Shown in pieces: positions 36,602 through 45,867 of a stretch of 64,000 nucleotides of DNA; the stretch's first letter is position 1, and every line of letters begins with the position of its first letter. The notes under the pieces were generated by a model that made no database searches, was not told the origin of the DNA, and saw nothing but the letters and a program-made list of their open reading frames with translations. A program made the position numbers and the translations under genes. Source of the stretch: CAIWHR01 sp963724975 (lineage in GTDB: Bacteria > Pseudomonadota > Gammaproteobacteria > Burkholderiales > Casimicrobiaceae); the NCBI GenBank assembly GCA_963724975.1, contig CAVRXB010000005.1:1-64000 (forward strand). The letters are read 5' to 3'.

Positions 36602-37985
36602 TGGCGCCGCGCGAACAATCCGTCGCGCAGGTGGCGATGGAAGCCTACTTTCAGGAGCTCGCTTCGCTACTCGATGGGCTGATCCAGGCGGGAGAGACCT
36701 ACACAGCATCGTTCTCCGCCGAGCGTTCCGACTTCGTGCGGATGAATCGCGGCAAGGTCCGCCAGCCCGGAACCGTCGCGCAGCGCTACCTCGACATCGA
36801 CTTGATTCGCGGAACGCGCCACGCGACGCACCTCGTTTCGCTGTCGGGCGACCTCGCAGCCGATCGCAGCACGATCGCGGCCGTCGTCGCGGCAACGCGC
36901 TCGGCACTCTCGGATGTCGCCGACGATCCGCACCTGCTGATCGCGACCGCGGTCAATGCGACACGCGACGTCCGCGGCGGACCGTTGCCTGCCGCCGAGA
37001 CGATCATCGACGCGGTGCTCGATGCTGCACGAGGCACGGATTTGGTCGGCCTCTACGCTGGCGGGCCCGTTTATCGCGGCTTCGCGAATTCGTTTGGCCA
37101 ACGCAACTGGCACGAGGCTACCGCATTCAGTCTGCAGTGGAGTCTTTACCATCGCGCCGACAAGGCGGTGAAGTGTGCGCTGTCGGGTTTCGCCTGGGAT
37201 GCTGGCGCCTTGACGGCCAAGATGGAAGCCGCTCGCGTCGAGCTCGCGCACATGATGCGACCGTCGAAGGTGCTGTCCGCCGGGCAAGTATCGTGCATAT
37301 CTGTCGCCCGCCGCGATGGAGGACATCGCGTCAATGATGTGCTGGGGCGGATTTTCCGCGCGCGCACTCGCAACGAAGCAGAGCAGCCTGACAAGAATGC
37401 AAGCCGGCAACGGCCAGGAGGACAACCGCGAAGTGGTTCGTCTGGACCCGAGCGTGACCATGGTCGAGGCGACGGCCGATGGCGTCGCGCCCGCGTTCCA
37501 GGGCGAAGGCTTCGTGCGTCCCGCGCGCGTGCCGCTGATCGAAGCGGGACGGCTCACCGGTTCGCTCGTCTCACCGCGAACCGAGCGCGAGTTCGGAATC
37601 GAAAGCAAACGGCGCCAACGGTTGGGAGACGCCGGAATCGCTTGCGATGGCAGGCGGCGCGCTGGCCGCGAAGGACGTACTGGCCGCGCTCGACACTGGC
37701 CTCTTCGTCGGCAACCTGCACTACCTCAACTATTCGGATCGCCCCGCTTGCCGGCTGACCGGAATGACGCGCTTTGCGACGTTCTGGGTCGAAGGCAGCG
37801 AGATCGTCGCGCCTATTGATGTCTTGCGCTTCGACGACACGGTGTTCCGGATGCTTGGCCCGAATCTCGCGGGCCTGACGGCGGAAACCGAACTGATGCT
37901 GGCGAGCGACACTTACGGCTCACGCCAGCTTTCGTCGATGCGGTTGCCCGGCGCTCTCCTATCGGAGATGACGTTCACGCTTTAA
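36601..37985 (+). pseudogene. TldE/PmbA-like partner of TldD, frameshifted twice
   Basis: The first 225 residues (YTASFSAERSDFVRMNRGKV, LVGLYAGGPVYRGFANSFGQ) match the TldD/PmbA superfamily. The frame changes near 37283, after which YRAYLSPAAMEDIASMMCWG and VTMVEATADGVAPAFQGEGF continue. It changes again near 37615 to NGANGWETPESLAMAGGALA and then LYLNYSDRPACRLTG-like sequence. The end is LRFDDTVFRMLGPNLAGLTA and TFTL. A whole protein of about 460 residues can be read, so two indels are the only defect. No HExxxH motif, as expected for the TldE partner. Confidence 0.68.
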
Positions 37986-39721
37986 TCGGCGTTTCCGGCT
38001 GCGGCATGTGACGCCCGACCGCCCTGCCACCCTTTGGGGATCGAGGCGAGAAGACGCCGCGTGTACGCTTCGCGCGGATGGCGGTAGATGTCGTCGGAGT
38101 TGGCGATCTCGACGATCCGTCCCTCGTTCATCACCATGATCTCGTCCGCGATGTATTTCACCACGGCCAGATCGTGCGAAATGAAGATGTAGGACAGCCC
38201 GAATTCGTCTTGCAGGTCCTGTAGCAGGTTCAGCACTTGCGCCTGCACGGACACGTCGAGCGCGGACACCGACTCGTCGCAGATCAGGATGTCGGGCCGC
38301 ATCGTCAAGCAGCGCGCGATCGCGATCCGCTGCCGCTGGCCACCCGAGAATTCGTGCGGGTATTTATAGAACGAGGTTTCCGGCAGGCTGACTTTTTTTA
38401 GCAGCTCGAAAGCGAGGTCGGTACGCTGCTGGGCGTTGTCGCCGATGCCGTGGATCTCCATCGGTTCGGTCAGGATGTTGCCGATCGTGAAGCGCGGATT
38501 GAGCGACGCGTATGGATTCTGGAAGATGATCTGGATGCGTCGCTTCCACGGCATGAATTCCTTCGCCGACATCGACAGGATGTCGCGGCCCTCGAAGATC
38601 GCCTGGCCGGATGTCGCATCGTGCAGCCGCATCAGCGTCAACCCCACGGTCGTCTTGCCGGAACCTGATTCGCCGACGAGCCCGAGCGTCTTGCCCTTGG
38701 GCAGCTTGAACGAGACGTCCTTCACCGCTTCGAAGGTTCGCGTGCCGAAGAGGCCTTCGCGCGAATAGAAGTTCTTGCCGAGGCCCTTCACGTCGAGCAC
38801 GATCGGGTCGGTCGCATTGACGCCGCGCACGCGCTCCGACATGTCGCGCGAGCCGTGCGTGCGGCCGTCCATGTAGTCGTCGATCACCGGCAGCCGCACC
38901 GGACGCCGGTCGAGTTGCGGCCGGCATTTCAGAAGCGCCTGCGTATACGCGTCGCTCGGCGTCTCGAACACCTGCTTGGCGGGACCCTGCTCGCGGATTT
39001 GGCCGTTCCTCATCACGACCACGTAGTCGGCGATCTCGCCCACGACCGCGAGATCGTGAGTGATGAACAGCACCGACATGTGGCGTTTTTTCTGCAGCGC
39101 GGCGATGAGATCGAGGATCTGCTTCTGGATCGTCACATCGAGCGCCGTCGTCGGCTCGTCGGCGATCAGCAGCTTCGGCTCGCAGGCGATCGCCATCGCG
39201 ATCATCACGCGCTGCTGCTGCCCGCCCGACATCTGCGAGGGGAAGGCGTTGATCTTGTATTCGGGATCCGGGATGCCGACCTCGTCCAGCAACTCGATCG
39301 CGCGTTTGCGCGCCTTTGCCGGCGAAAGCCCCATGTGCAGGCGCAGCACCTCGGTCAGCTGGAACCCGACGGTGAACACCGGGTTGAGCGACGTCATCGG
39401 CTCCTGGAAGATCATCGAGATGTCGGCGCCGCGAAGCTCGCGAAGGTTCGCCTGGTCGAGCCGCGCGAGATTCTTGCCGTCGTAGAGAATTTCGCTCGCC
39501 GGATCGACGATCGAGTTCTCCGGAGGAAGCAGCCCAAGGATCGCGAGTGAGGTGACCGACTTGCCGCTGCCGGACTCGCCCACCAGCGCGACCGTGCAAT
39601 TGCGCGGAATGTCGAACGAGATGCCCTTGACCGCCTCGAAGATCGTTCCCTTGTCGATCTGAAACGAGACCGTGAGGTTGCGCACGCGGACCAGCGGATC
39701 GGTGTTGGTTTCCATGTTCAT
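37982..39721 (-). CDS. Peptide ABC transporter ATPase, two fused nucleotide-binding domains (OppD-OppF type)
   Basis: 579 residues from ATG 39721, which overlaps the permease stop as ATGA. Two full ATPase halves. First: Walker A GESGSGKS, signature SGGQQQR, Walker B LLIADEP. Second: GESGSGKT, SGGQRQR, ILICDES. The halves are joined by a linker with PVIDDYMDGRTHGSRDM. The C-terminal halves of both carry Opp-type extensions with PQLDRRP and REAYTRRLLASIPKG. Fused OppDF proteins of this kind are common in proteobacterial YejF-type importers. It powers the importer formed by the two permeases and two binding proteins upstream. Confidence 0.92.
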   Translation of the reverse strand: MNMETNTDPLVRVRNLTVSFQIDKGTIFEAVKGISFDIPRNCTVALVGESGSGKSVTSLAILGLLPPENSIVDPASEILYDGKNLARLDQANLRELRGADISMIFQEPMTSLNPVFTVGFQLTEVLRLHMGLSPAKARKRAIELLDEVGIPDPEYKINAFPSQMSGGQQQRVMIAMAIACEPKLLIADEPTTALDVTIQKQILDLIAALQKKRHMSVLFITHDLAVVGEIADYVVVMRNGQIREQGPAKQVFETPSDAYTQALLKCRPQLDRRPVRLPVIDDYMDGRTHGSRDMSERVRGVNATDPIVLDVKGLGKNFYSREGLFGTRTFEAVKDVSFKLPKGKTLGLVGESGSGKTTVGLTLMRLHDATSGQAIFEGRDILSMSAKEFMPWKRRIQIIFQNPYASLNPRFTIGNILTEPMEIHGIGDNAQQRTDLAFELLKKVSLPETSFYKYPHEFSGGQRQRIAIARCLTMRPDILICDESVSALDVSVQAQVLNLLQDLQDEFGLSYIFISHDLAVVKYIADEIMVMNEGRIVEIANSDDIYRHPREAYTRRLLASIPKGWQGGRASHAAAGNAD

Positions 39722-40917
39722 GCGCCGAGCCTCCCTTTGAGTCGTGGATCGAGCGCATCGCGCAGCGCGTCGGTGAAGAGGCTGAACGCCGTGACGAGGG
39801 TGGCCATCGCAGCCGCGGCGGCGACGAGCTGCCACCACTTGCCGAGGATCAGCTCGTTCTGCGCTTCGTTCAGCATCGAGCCCCAGGACACGACGTCGAC
39901 CGGCACGCCAAACCCCAGGAAGGACAGGATCACCTCGGCCTTGATGAACGCGACGGTGAGGATCGACAACTGGACCAGCACAACGTGGCTCACGTTCGGG
40001 AAGATGTGCACGAACATCCGGCGCGCGTTCGACGCGCCGATGGCGTCGGCCGCTTGCACGTATTCGCGCGCCTTGTGCTTCAGGTATTCACCGCGGATCA
40101 GCCGGAAGACACCGGTCCACCCGGTGAGCCCGAGTATCAGGATGATCGTGTGGATCCCCTTCTGCTGCAGCACCGCCGCGACTGCCAGGATGAGCAGCAG
40201 ATAGGGAATGGAGCTGAAGATGCTGTAGAACCAGTTGAAGAAGTCGTCGACCCATTTGCCGTAGTAACCGGCCACTGCGCCGAAAATCGTGCCGATGAAG
40301 ACGGCGACGGCGGCGGCCGCCAGGCCCACGAAGATCGACGTTTCGGAGCCCTTGACGGTCTTTTTCAGAACATCCCGACCCCACTTGTCCCCGCCGAAGG
40401 GCAACGTCGGCGCGCGAGCTTGTGCGACCTCGGCGCTCTTCGCGCCGCCCGCCTTGATGTCGGCCATCACGTCGGCGAGCGGATCGACGGTCTTTCCTTC
40501 GTCCTCGCCGGCCGTCGCTCCGGCAGGCGTCCCGCCGGGTGCCCCGCTTGTGCCTTTTTCGCCGCGGATCTCCGCCAACACGTCGGCGAGCGGATCCACC
40601 ACGCTCGACTTGTACTCGCTCGCCGGAACCGGCGCCGCCGGCGCAGCTTCCGGGGCCGCCGGCGTGCCGGCTTCGATGTCGGCGCCGATGAACGAAGGCG
40701 GCGCGTAGTTGATGCCGCTCTCGCGGTTCCAGTCCTTGGCGATGAGCCCGGTGCCGGAGAGAATCATCATCAGGATGAACGCCGCGACGATCGCGAGCGA
40801 AACCATGCCGACGTGATCGGACTGAAGGCGTTTCCAGGCGAGCGCCCACAGGCCCGGCGAGACAGTGTGAGGAACCTCGCGCGTCGTCGGAGTGACGGAT
40901 TCCAATGCGGTAGCCAT
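39718..40917 (-). CDS. Peptide ABC transporter permease (OppC/YejE-like) with repeated periplasmic insert
   Basis: 399 residues from ATG 40917, preceded by AGGGGG. The first membrane helix is LAIVAAFILMMILSG, followed by the large periplasmic loop and then the normal permease fold with RDVLKKTVKGSETSIFVGLA, LGLTGWTGVFRLIRGEYLKH, and EAA-loop AREYVQAADAIGASNARRMF. The loop after helix one is long: residues about 75-175 contain Ala/Pro-rich sequence and two copies of a motif, VDPLADVLAEI (107-117) and VDPLADVMADI (144-154). Ordinary OppC proteins have a shorter loop here. Confidence 0.88.
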   Translation of the reverse strand: MATALESVTPTTREVPHTVSPGLWALAWKRLQSDHVGMVSLAIVAAFILMMILSGTGLIAKDWNRESGINYAPPSFIGADIEAGTPAAPEAAPAAPVPASEYKSSVVDPLADVLAEIRGEKGTSGAPGGTPAGATAGEDEGKTVDPLADVMADIKAGGAKSAEVAQARAPTLPFGGDKWGRDVLKKTVKGSETSIFVGLAAAAVAVFIGTIFGAVAGYYGKWVDDFFNWFYSIFSSIPYLLLILAVAAVLQQKGIHTIILILGLTGWTGVFRLIRGEYLKHKAREYVQAADAIGASNARRMFVHIFPNVSHVVLVQLSILTVAFIKAEVILSFLGFGVPVDVVSWGSMLNEAQNELILGKWWQLVAAAAAMATLVTAFSLFTDALRDALDPRLKGRLGA

Positions 40918-40928
40918 CGCCGTCCCCC

Positions 40929-41867
40929 TTACTTGAGTTGAACTCGCGGATCGACGGCCTTGTACATCAGGTCGGCGAGCAGGTTCGAGGCCATGGTCGC
41001 GAACGCCACGTAGACGGTCAGCGCCTTGATCACGGGAAAGTCCGAGCGCTCGACGGCGAGGATCACCTCGCGGCCGATGCCCGGGATCGAGAAGAAACGC
41101 TCGATCAGGAACGCGCCGAGCAGCAAGCCGGGCAGGTTCGCCATCAGGTTCGTGATGATCGGGATCGACGCGTTGCGCAGAACGTGGACCCACATGATCC
41201 GGTTTTCGGAAAGTCCCTTGGCCCGCGCCGTGCGCACGTAATCCTGGTTGATCTCGTCGAGAACGAAGGTGCGGTAGAGGCGAAGGCTCGGCGCAATGCT
41301 GACGGCGAGCCCGATCAGGATCGGCAGCGACGCGTAATGGAAAAGATTTTCCGTAAAGCTGTTGCCCCAGCCCTGTACAGGGAACCAGCCGAGTTTATAG
41401 GCGAAGAAATACTGGAAGACGATGATGTAGACGAGGATCGAAATGGACAGTCCCACGGTGCAGACGATCATCACCATCCGGTCGGTCAGCGAGCCGCGAA
41501 CGTAGGCGACGGCAAGTGCCAGCGCGATGGCGAACAGTGCATCGAGAATCGTGAGCGGCACCAGCACCGTCAGCGAAGGGCCGAGACGCGTGGCGAGGAT
41601 GTTCGAGACCTGCTCGTTGGTGCTCCAAGACGCACCGAAGTCGGCGGTCAGCACCTGTTTGATGAAGATCCAGAGCTGGACCCAATACGGCTGGTCGACG
41701 CCGAGCTGGCGGCGGATGTTCTCGATCTGCTCCTTGTTCGAGATCTTTCCCGCGAGCACATAAGCGGGATCGCCGCCAACGGCATTGAACAGAATGAAAA
41801 CGAGCAGGATGACCCCGAGCATGGTCGGAACCATCTGCCACAGACGCCTGATGATATATGCGGTCAT
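40929..41867 (-). CDS. Peptide ABC transporter permease (OppB/YejB-like)
   Basis: 312 residues from ATG 41867 with GGAGG upstream. Six membrane helices; the N-terminal one is MVPTMLGVILLVFILFNAVG. The family EAA loop is RLYRTFVLDEINQDYVRTAR, and the C-terminal domain GREVILAVERSDFPVIKALT precedes the last helix. It pairs with OppC, 11 bases downstream of which this gene ends. Confidence 0.92.
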   Translation of the reverse strand: MTAYIIRRLWQMVPTMLGVILLVFILFNAVGGDPAYVLAGKISNKEQIENIRRQLGVDQPYWVQLWIFIKQVLTADFGASWSTNEQVSNILATRLGPSLTVLVPLTILDALFAIALALAVAYVRGSLTDRMVMIVCTVGLSISILVYIIVFQYFFAYKLGWFPVQGWGNSFTENLFHYASLPILIGLAVSIAPSLRLYRTFVLDEINQDYVRTARAKGLSENRIMWVHVLRNASIPIITNLMANLPGLLLGAFLIERFFSIPGIGREVILAVERSDFPVIKALTVYVAFATMASNLLADLMYKAVDPRVQLK

Positions 41868-42040
41868 CGCGAACCTCCGCCCGCCGCGCGGATCACGCGC
41901 CCGGGGCTACCAGTCGAACATCGTCTTGCGGGCGCCCGTGGCGGCAGGTATCGCGCCCGCGCGTCCGTCCGCCCTCTTCCGCTGCGCTCCGCGTGCCCTC
42001 TTGGGACCCGCTTGCGGCGCGGTATCCGGAACCGGCGGGC

Positions 42041-42124
42041 TCACCGTTCCAGTTCCGCCTCCTTCTCAAGCCGCCTCCTGACTTCCTCCTCCTGCATCCT
42101 GCGCGTTTCGCGGCCGCCCGTCAC
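42041..42124 (-). CDS. Possible 27-residue charged peptide, translationally coupled
   Basis: A 27-codon frame from GTG 42124, which overlaps the stop of the preceding binding-protein gene as GTGA. The peptide is strongly charged and would form a helix: MQEEEVRRRLEKEAELER over its second half. It sits in a 253-base gap between the binding-protein and OppB genes, in an operon whose other spacings are 3-12 bases. The coding case is weak, because purine-rich DNA can give such a frame by chance. Confidence 0.2.
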   Translation of the reverse strand: MTGGRETRRMQEEEVRRRLEKEAELER

Positions 42125-43908
42125 TTGGCGGGGGCTGCGACGTCAATATATTGCCATTCGTTGTGCAGGATGGGGTGTTTCTTGTAACCCTGCACCCGCG
42201 GCTGCACCAGCATGTTCCGGTAGCGGCTGATGTCGAGCCGCCAGGGGGCGTATGTCTCGATGACCTTCGCCATCTCGTGGTAGAGCCTGTCGCGCTCGGG
42301 CGAATCGGGCATCCGAAGACTCTGCTCGTAGAGCTTGTCGTACTCGGGAATCTTCGCGCAAGCGTTGTTGCTCTGATAGATGTTCCTGCTGTAGAGGAGC
42401 TGCATGAAGTTGTCGGCGTCCGGATAGTCGGCGATCCACGACGCGGTGCGCATCTGGAGCTTGCACTGTTTCTCGAGCTTCAGGAGCTCCGCGAACTTGT
42501 CCTTCTGCACCTCCATCCGGATGCCGATGCCGTCGAACGCTTTCTTCCACATTTCGTCCTGCTGGCGACCGAGCGAGTCGGGGCGCGAAGCGTAACGGAT
42601 GACCAAGGGCTTGCCGTCCGGCAGCGTGCGGTAGCCGTCGGCGCCTTTCTTGTAGCCGAACTTGTCGAGAAGCGCATTCGCCGCGGCCGGATCGTACTTG
42701 ACGCCGGATTTGTAATTCGGGTCGTGGCCGACGACACCCGGCGGAATCGGGAATTGCGCCTCGACCGCCTGATTGTTGCGAACGACCCGGATTTCCTCTT
42801 CGACGGGATAGGCCATCGCCATCGCGCGGCGGAGTGCAATCTTTTCTTTCGTGAGGCCACCGACGACCGGATCCATCAGGTTCCAGTAGTGGTATGAGAT
42901 CTCCGGGTCCACGAACCGCGACAGGCGGATGCCTCTTTTCTGCATCTCGGGCGTCAGCGTGCCGCCGTTCAGCACCATCGGCGCGAGCGGGCCCTCCATG
43001 TTCATGAGGTCGAGCTCGCCGTTCTGGAAGGCGAGGAGGCGCGACTGGTCCTCTTCCATGATGCTGATCTCGATGCGCCCGATCTGCGGCATTTTCTTGC
43101 CCTTCATCTCGGCGACGATGCGCGCGTCGTCGGGATCGCTGCCGGCCTTGAAATCCCACGTGAAGCCGCGGAAGTCGGGATTCGCTTCGAGGTAGATCTT
43201 CGACGAGCGGATCCATTTCGCGAGCTTGTACGCGCCGGTGCCGACCGGGTTAGACATGATGCGCCCGCCGGAGTCACCATAGGCTGCAACGACCTCTTGC
43301 GCGACGGCGCTCATCGGCTCGTGGGCGAGCACGTAGGGGAGGTTGTAGTCGGGCTGCTTCAGCCGGATGCGCAGCGTGTAGCGGTCGACGGCTTCGAGGC
43401 CGGCAACCTTCGCGGCGTAGTCGAACTTGCCGTCCTTCTTCGCCTTCTCGGCCAGCTCGTCGAGACCGACGATTTTCCCGTCGAGGAGCCAAGTCCACGG
43501 CGAGTGGATCGCCGGATCCATGAGCCGCTTCCATGAATAGATGTAATCGGCGGCCGTCAGCTCGCGCTTCACACCCTTGAACGCAGGATCGGGCGTGAAG
43601 TAGATGCCCTTCTTCAGCTTGATCGTGTACGTCTGGCCCTTGTCGCTCACTTCAGGCATCGCTTCTGCAGTGAGGGGCACGAGCTTCGACGGCCGCGCGA
43701 GGTAGTCGTAGGTGAGGAGCGTTTCGAAAATTGCCTGCTCGACGGTACCGGAGTAGAGATCGTGCGCTGCCGCAGGGTCGAAGCCTTCTTCGCCGGCGGG
43801 AAACACGTGCCGGATCACCTTGTTCATGTCGGCCGCGTGCGCCACCGGCGCGAGCGCAGCGAACGCAACGAAAAAGGCCGACGACAGACCGAAGGAGCGG
43901 CGCGTCAT
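42121..43908 (-). CDS. Peptide ABC transporter solute-binding protein (second of a tandem pair)
   Basis: 595 residues from ATG 43908, starting five bases after the stop of the preceding gene. Signal peptide (GLSSAFFVAFAALAPVAHAA). SBP_bac_5 family: GEEGFDPAAAHDLYSGTVEQ at the start, VDRYTLRIRLKQPDYNLPYV, and PNYKSGVKYDPAAANALLDK in the middle, ending RVQGYKKHPILHNEWQYIDV. It is a close paralogue of the next-upstream gene. Two binding proteins feeding one membrane complex suggest two related ligands. No clear ribosome-binding site, so translational coupling is likely. Confidence 0.88.
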   Translation of the reverse strand: MTRRSFGLSSAFFVAFAALAPVAHAADMNKVIRHVFPAGEEGFDPAAAHDLYSGTVEQAIFETLLTYDYLARPSKLVPLTAEAMPEVSDKGQTYTIKLKKGIYFTPDPAFKGVKRELTAADYIYSWKRLMDPAIHSPWTWLLDGKIVGLDELAEKAKKDGKFDYAAKVAGLEAVDRYTLRIRLKQPDYNLPYVLAHEPMSAVAQEVVAAYGDSGGRIMSNPVGTGAYKLAKWIRSSKIYLEANPDFRGFTWDFKAGSDPDDARIVAEMKGKKMPQIGRIEISIMEEDQSRLLAFQNGELDLMNMEGPLAPMVLNGGTLTPEMQKRGIRLSRFVDPEISYHYWNLMDPVVGGLTKEKIALRRAMAMAYPVEEEIRVVRNNQAVEAQFPIPPGVVGHDPNYKSGVKYDPAAANALLDKFGYKKGADGYRTLPDGKPLVIRYASRPDSLGRQQDEMWKKAFDGIGIRMEVQKDKFAELLKLEKQCKLQMRTASWIADYPDADNFMQLLYSRNIYQSNNACAKIPEYDKLYEQSLRMPDSPERDRLYHEMAKVIETYAPWRLDISRYRNMLVQPRVQGYKKHPILHNEWQYIDVAAPAK

Positions 43909-43913
43909 GCCGG

Positions 43914-45710
43914 TCAATGCGGCGTGACGTCGAGATACTGCCACTCGGCTTGCAGGATCGGATGCTTCTTGTAACCCTGGATCCACGGCCGGATGACTTC
44001 GTTGCGCACGCGCGAGATGTGCAGGGACCAGGCCGCGTCGACCTCCATCTGCCGCGTCATCTCGAGGAAGAGCAGATTTCGTTCCGGAGAATTAGGAAGC
44101 GCCCGCGACGCGTTGTAAAACTTGTCGAAGGCCTTCGAATCGTAGCACCCCGGGTTGCTTTGGCCGATGTTCGGTCCGTAGAGCAGCTGCACAAAATTGT
44201 CGCCGTCCGGATAGTCGGCAATCCAGCCCTGTCCCCACATCTGCAGCTTGCACGCCTTCGATGCCTGCACGTTGTCGACGAATTGCGAGACCGCGGTTTC
44301 CATCCGGAGGCCCACGCTCGCGAGGGACTTCTGCCACAACTCGTCGAGCTCCCGCTGCGTGCTGCTCGCCTCGGTCGCAAGACGCAGCACGAGCGGTTTT
44401 CCGTCGGGAAGCGTGCGCCAGCCGTCCTTGCCCTTCTTGTAGCCGAAATGATCGAGCAGCTTGTTGGCCGTCACGGGGTCGTGTTGGTTCACGCCGCGAT
44501 AACCGGGATCATGTCCCACGACGCCGAAAGGAATCGGCATCTGCAGGGCGACGGCCTGACCCTTGCGCACGACTTTGATTTCCTGGTCGACGTCATAGGC
44601 CATCGCCATTGCTCGGCGCAATGCGATCTTTTCTTTCGTGAAGCCGCCGATGATGGGATCGCGGACATTGAATGCGGTGTAGGTCATGTCGGGGTCCGGC
44701 GTCCGGAAGAGAAGGATGCCCTGGTCCGCTAAGGCAGGTTTCAACCGGTCGCCGTCGAGCGCGGAAGGCGCGAACGTCTCCGGCATATTCAGATAGTCGA
44801 GCTGCTTCTGCTGGAACGCGAGCCAGCGCGACTGCGCTTCCTCGATGATCGTGATTTCGACGCGGCCCACCTGCGGCATCTTCTTGCCGCGCATGTCCTT
44901 CACGAGCTGGTCGTCCCACGACGCGGGGTCGGACGGAGCGAAATCCCAGGTGAAGCCGCGATACTCCGGATTTGACTCGAGGATGATCTTCGAGCGGCGC
45001 GTCCAGCTCGTGAGCATATAGGGACCGGTGCCGACCGGATGCCCCATCGTGTCCTCGCCGTAGCCTTCGATGGCCTCGCGTGCGACGATGCCGAGCGAGA
45101 TGTGGGCAGCGATATAGAGAAAGTTGTAGTCCGTTTCCTTGAGGCGGAAGCGCAGCGTGTAGCGGTCGACGACCTCGAGCCCGGGGATCTTGGCGTCGTA
45201 GTCGAACCGACCGGATTTCTTGGCGGCTTCCGCATGCTCGTCGAGTCCCACGATCTTGCCTTCGAGCAGAAACGCATACGGCGCGCGATTCTTCGGGTCG
45301 AGAAAGCGCATGTACGAATAGACGACATCCTGCGCGACGAGCTCGCGCTTCGCGTCCTTCCAGATCGGGTCCGGCGCAAAGTAGATGCCCTTCCGGATCT
45401 TGAAGGTGTAAGTCCGCCCGTTGTCGGTGACTTCGGGCATCGACTCGGAAAGCATCGGCACGACCTTGGCCGGACGCGCGAGGTAGTCGTACGTCAGGAG
45501 GCGCTCGAAGATGCCCTCGAGGACCGTCGCCGAATAAAGGTCGGAAATGCGGACCGGATCGAAACCGGCTTCGGCCGCGGGGAAGGAAATGTGGACGATC
45601 TTGTTCGGGTCCGGCGCCGCGGCGGCCGGGGTCGGAACGATGCACACGGCGGCGAGGCCGATGGCCATGGTGACCTTCGCGAACTGCGCCGCAAACCTCG
45701 AAAAGTGCAT
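43914..45710 (-). CDS. Peptide ABC transporter solute-binding protein (first of a tandem pair)
   Basis: 598 residues from ATG 45710. Signal peptide AIGLAAVCIVPTPAAAA. SBP_bac_5 family: AEAGFDPVRISDLYSATVLE, EVVDRYTLRFRLKETDYNFL, GHDPGYRGVNQHDPVTANKL, ending WIQGYKKHPILQAEWQYLDV. First gene of the operon SBP-SBP-oppB-oppC-oppDF on the minus strand. Similarity to the next protein is high over the full length. The importer type (peptide or nickel/opine) cannot be set from sequence alone. Confidence 0.9.
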   Translation of the reverse strand: MHFSRFAAQFAKVTMAIGLAAVCIVPTPAAAAPDPNKIVHISFPAAEAGFDPVRISDLYSATVLEGIFERLLTYDYLARPAKVVPMLSESMPEVTDNGRTYTFKIRKGIYFAPDPIWKDAKRELVAQDVVYSYMRFLDPKNRAPYAFLLEGKIVGLDEHAEAAKKSGRFDYDAKIPGLEVVDRYTLRFRLKETDYNFLYIAAHISLGIVAREAIEGYGEDTMGHPVGTGPYMLTSWTRRSKIILESNPEYRGFTWDFAPSDPASWDDQLVKDMRGKKMPQVGRVEITIIEEAQSRWLAFQQKQLDYLNMPETFAPSALDGDRLKPALADQGILLFRTPDPDMTYTAFNVRDPIIGGFTKEKIALRRAMAMAYDVDQEIKVVRKGQAVALQMPIPFGVVGHDPGYRGVNQHDPVTANKLLDHFGYKKGKDGWRTLPDGKPLVLRLATEASSTQRELDELWQKSLASVGLRMETAVSQFVDNVQASKACKLQMWGQGWIADYPDGDNFVQLLYGPNIGQSNPGCYDSKAFDKFYNASRALPNSPERNLLFLEMTRQMEVDAAWSLHISRVRNEVIRPWIQGYKKHPILQAEWQYLDVTPH

Positions 45711-45867
45711 CTCGCCACCCACAAAAATAAAAGCCGCGTAATGTACCATTTCCTGCGTTCCTGCCGCCACGGTTTCCGGTGCCAACTCGTCATCGATCGG
45801 GCAGCGTACCCCTCTGCCCGCGCTTCCTTGTTGTCCCAGCCTGCCGGGCGCTTCAGGGAACCCGACG

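Noticed and set aside
39722..39838. Upstream extension of the double ATPase
   Set aside because: Lies inside the permease gene; ATG 39721 overlaps the permease stop as ATGA.
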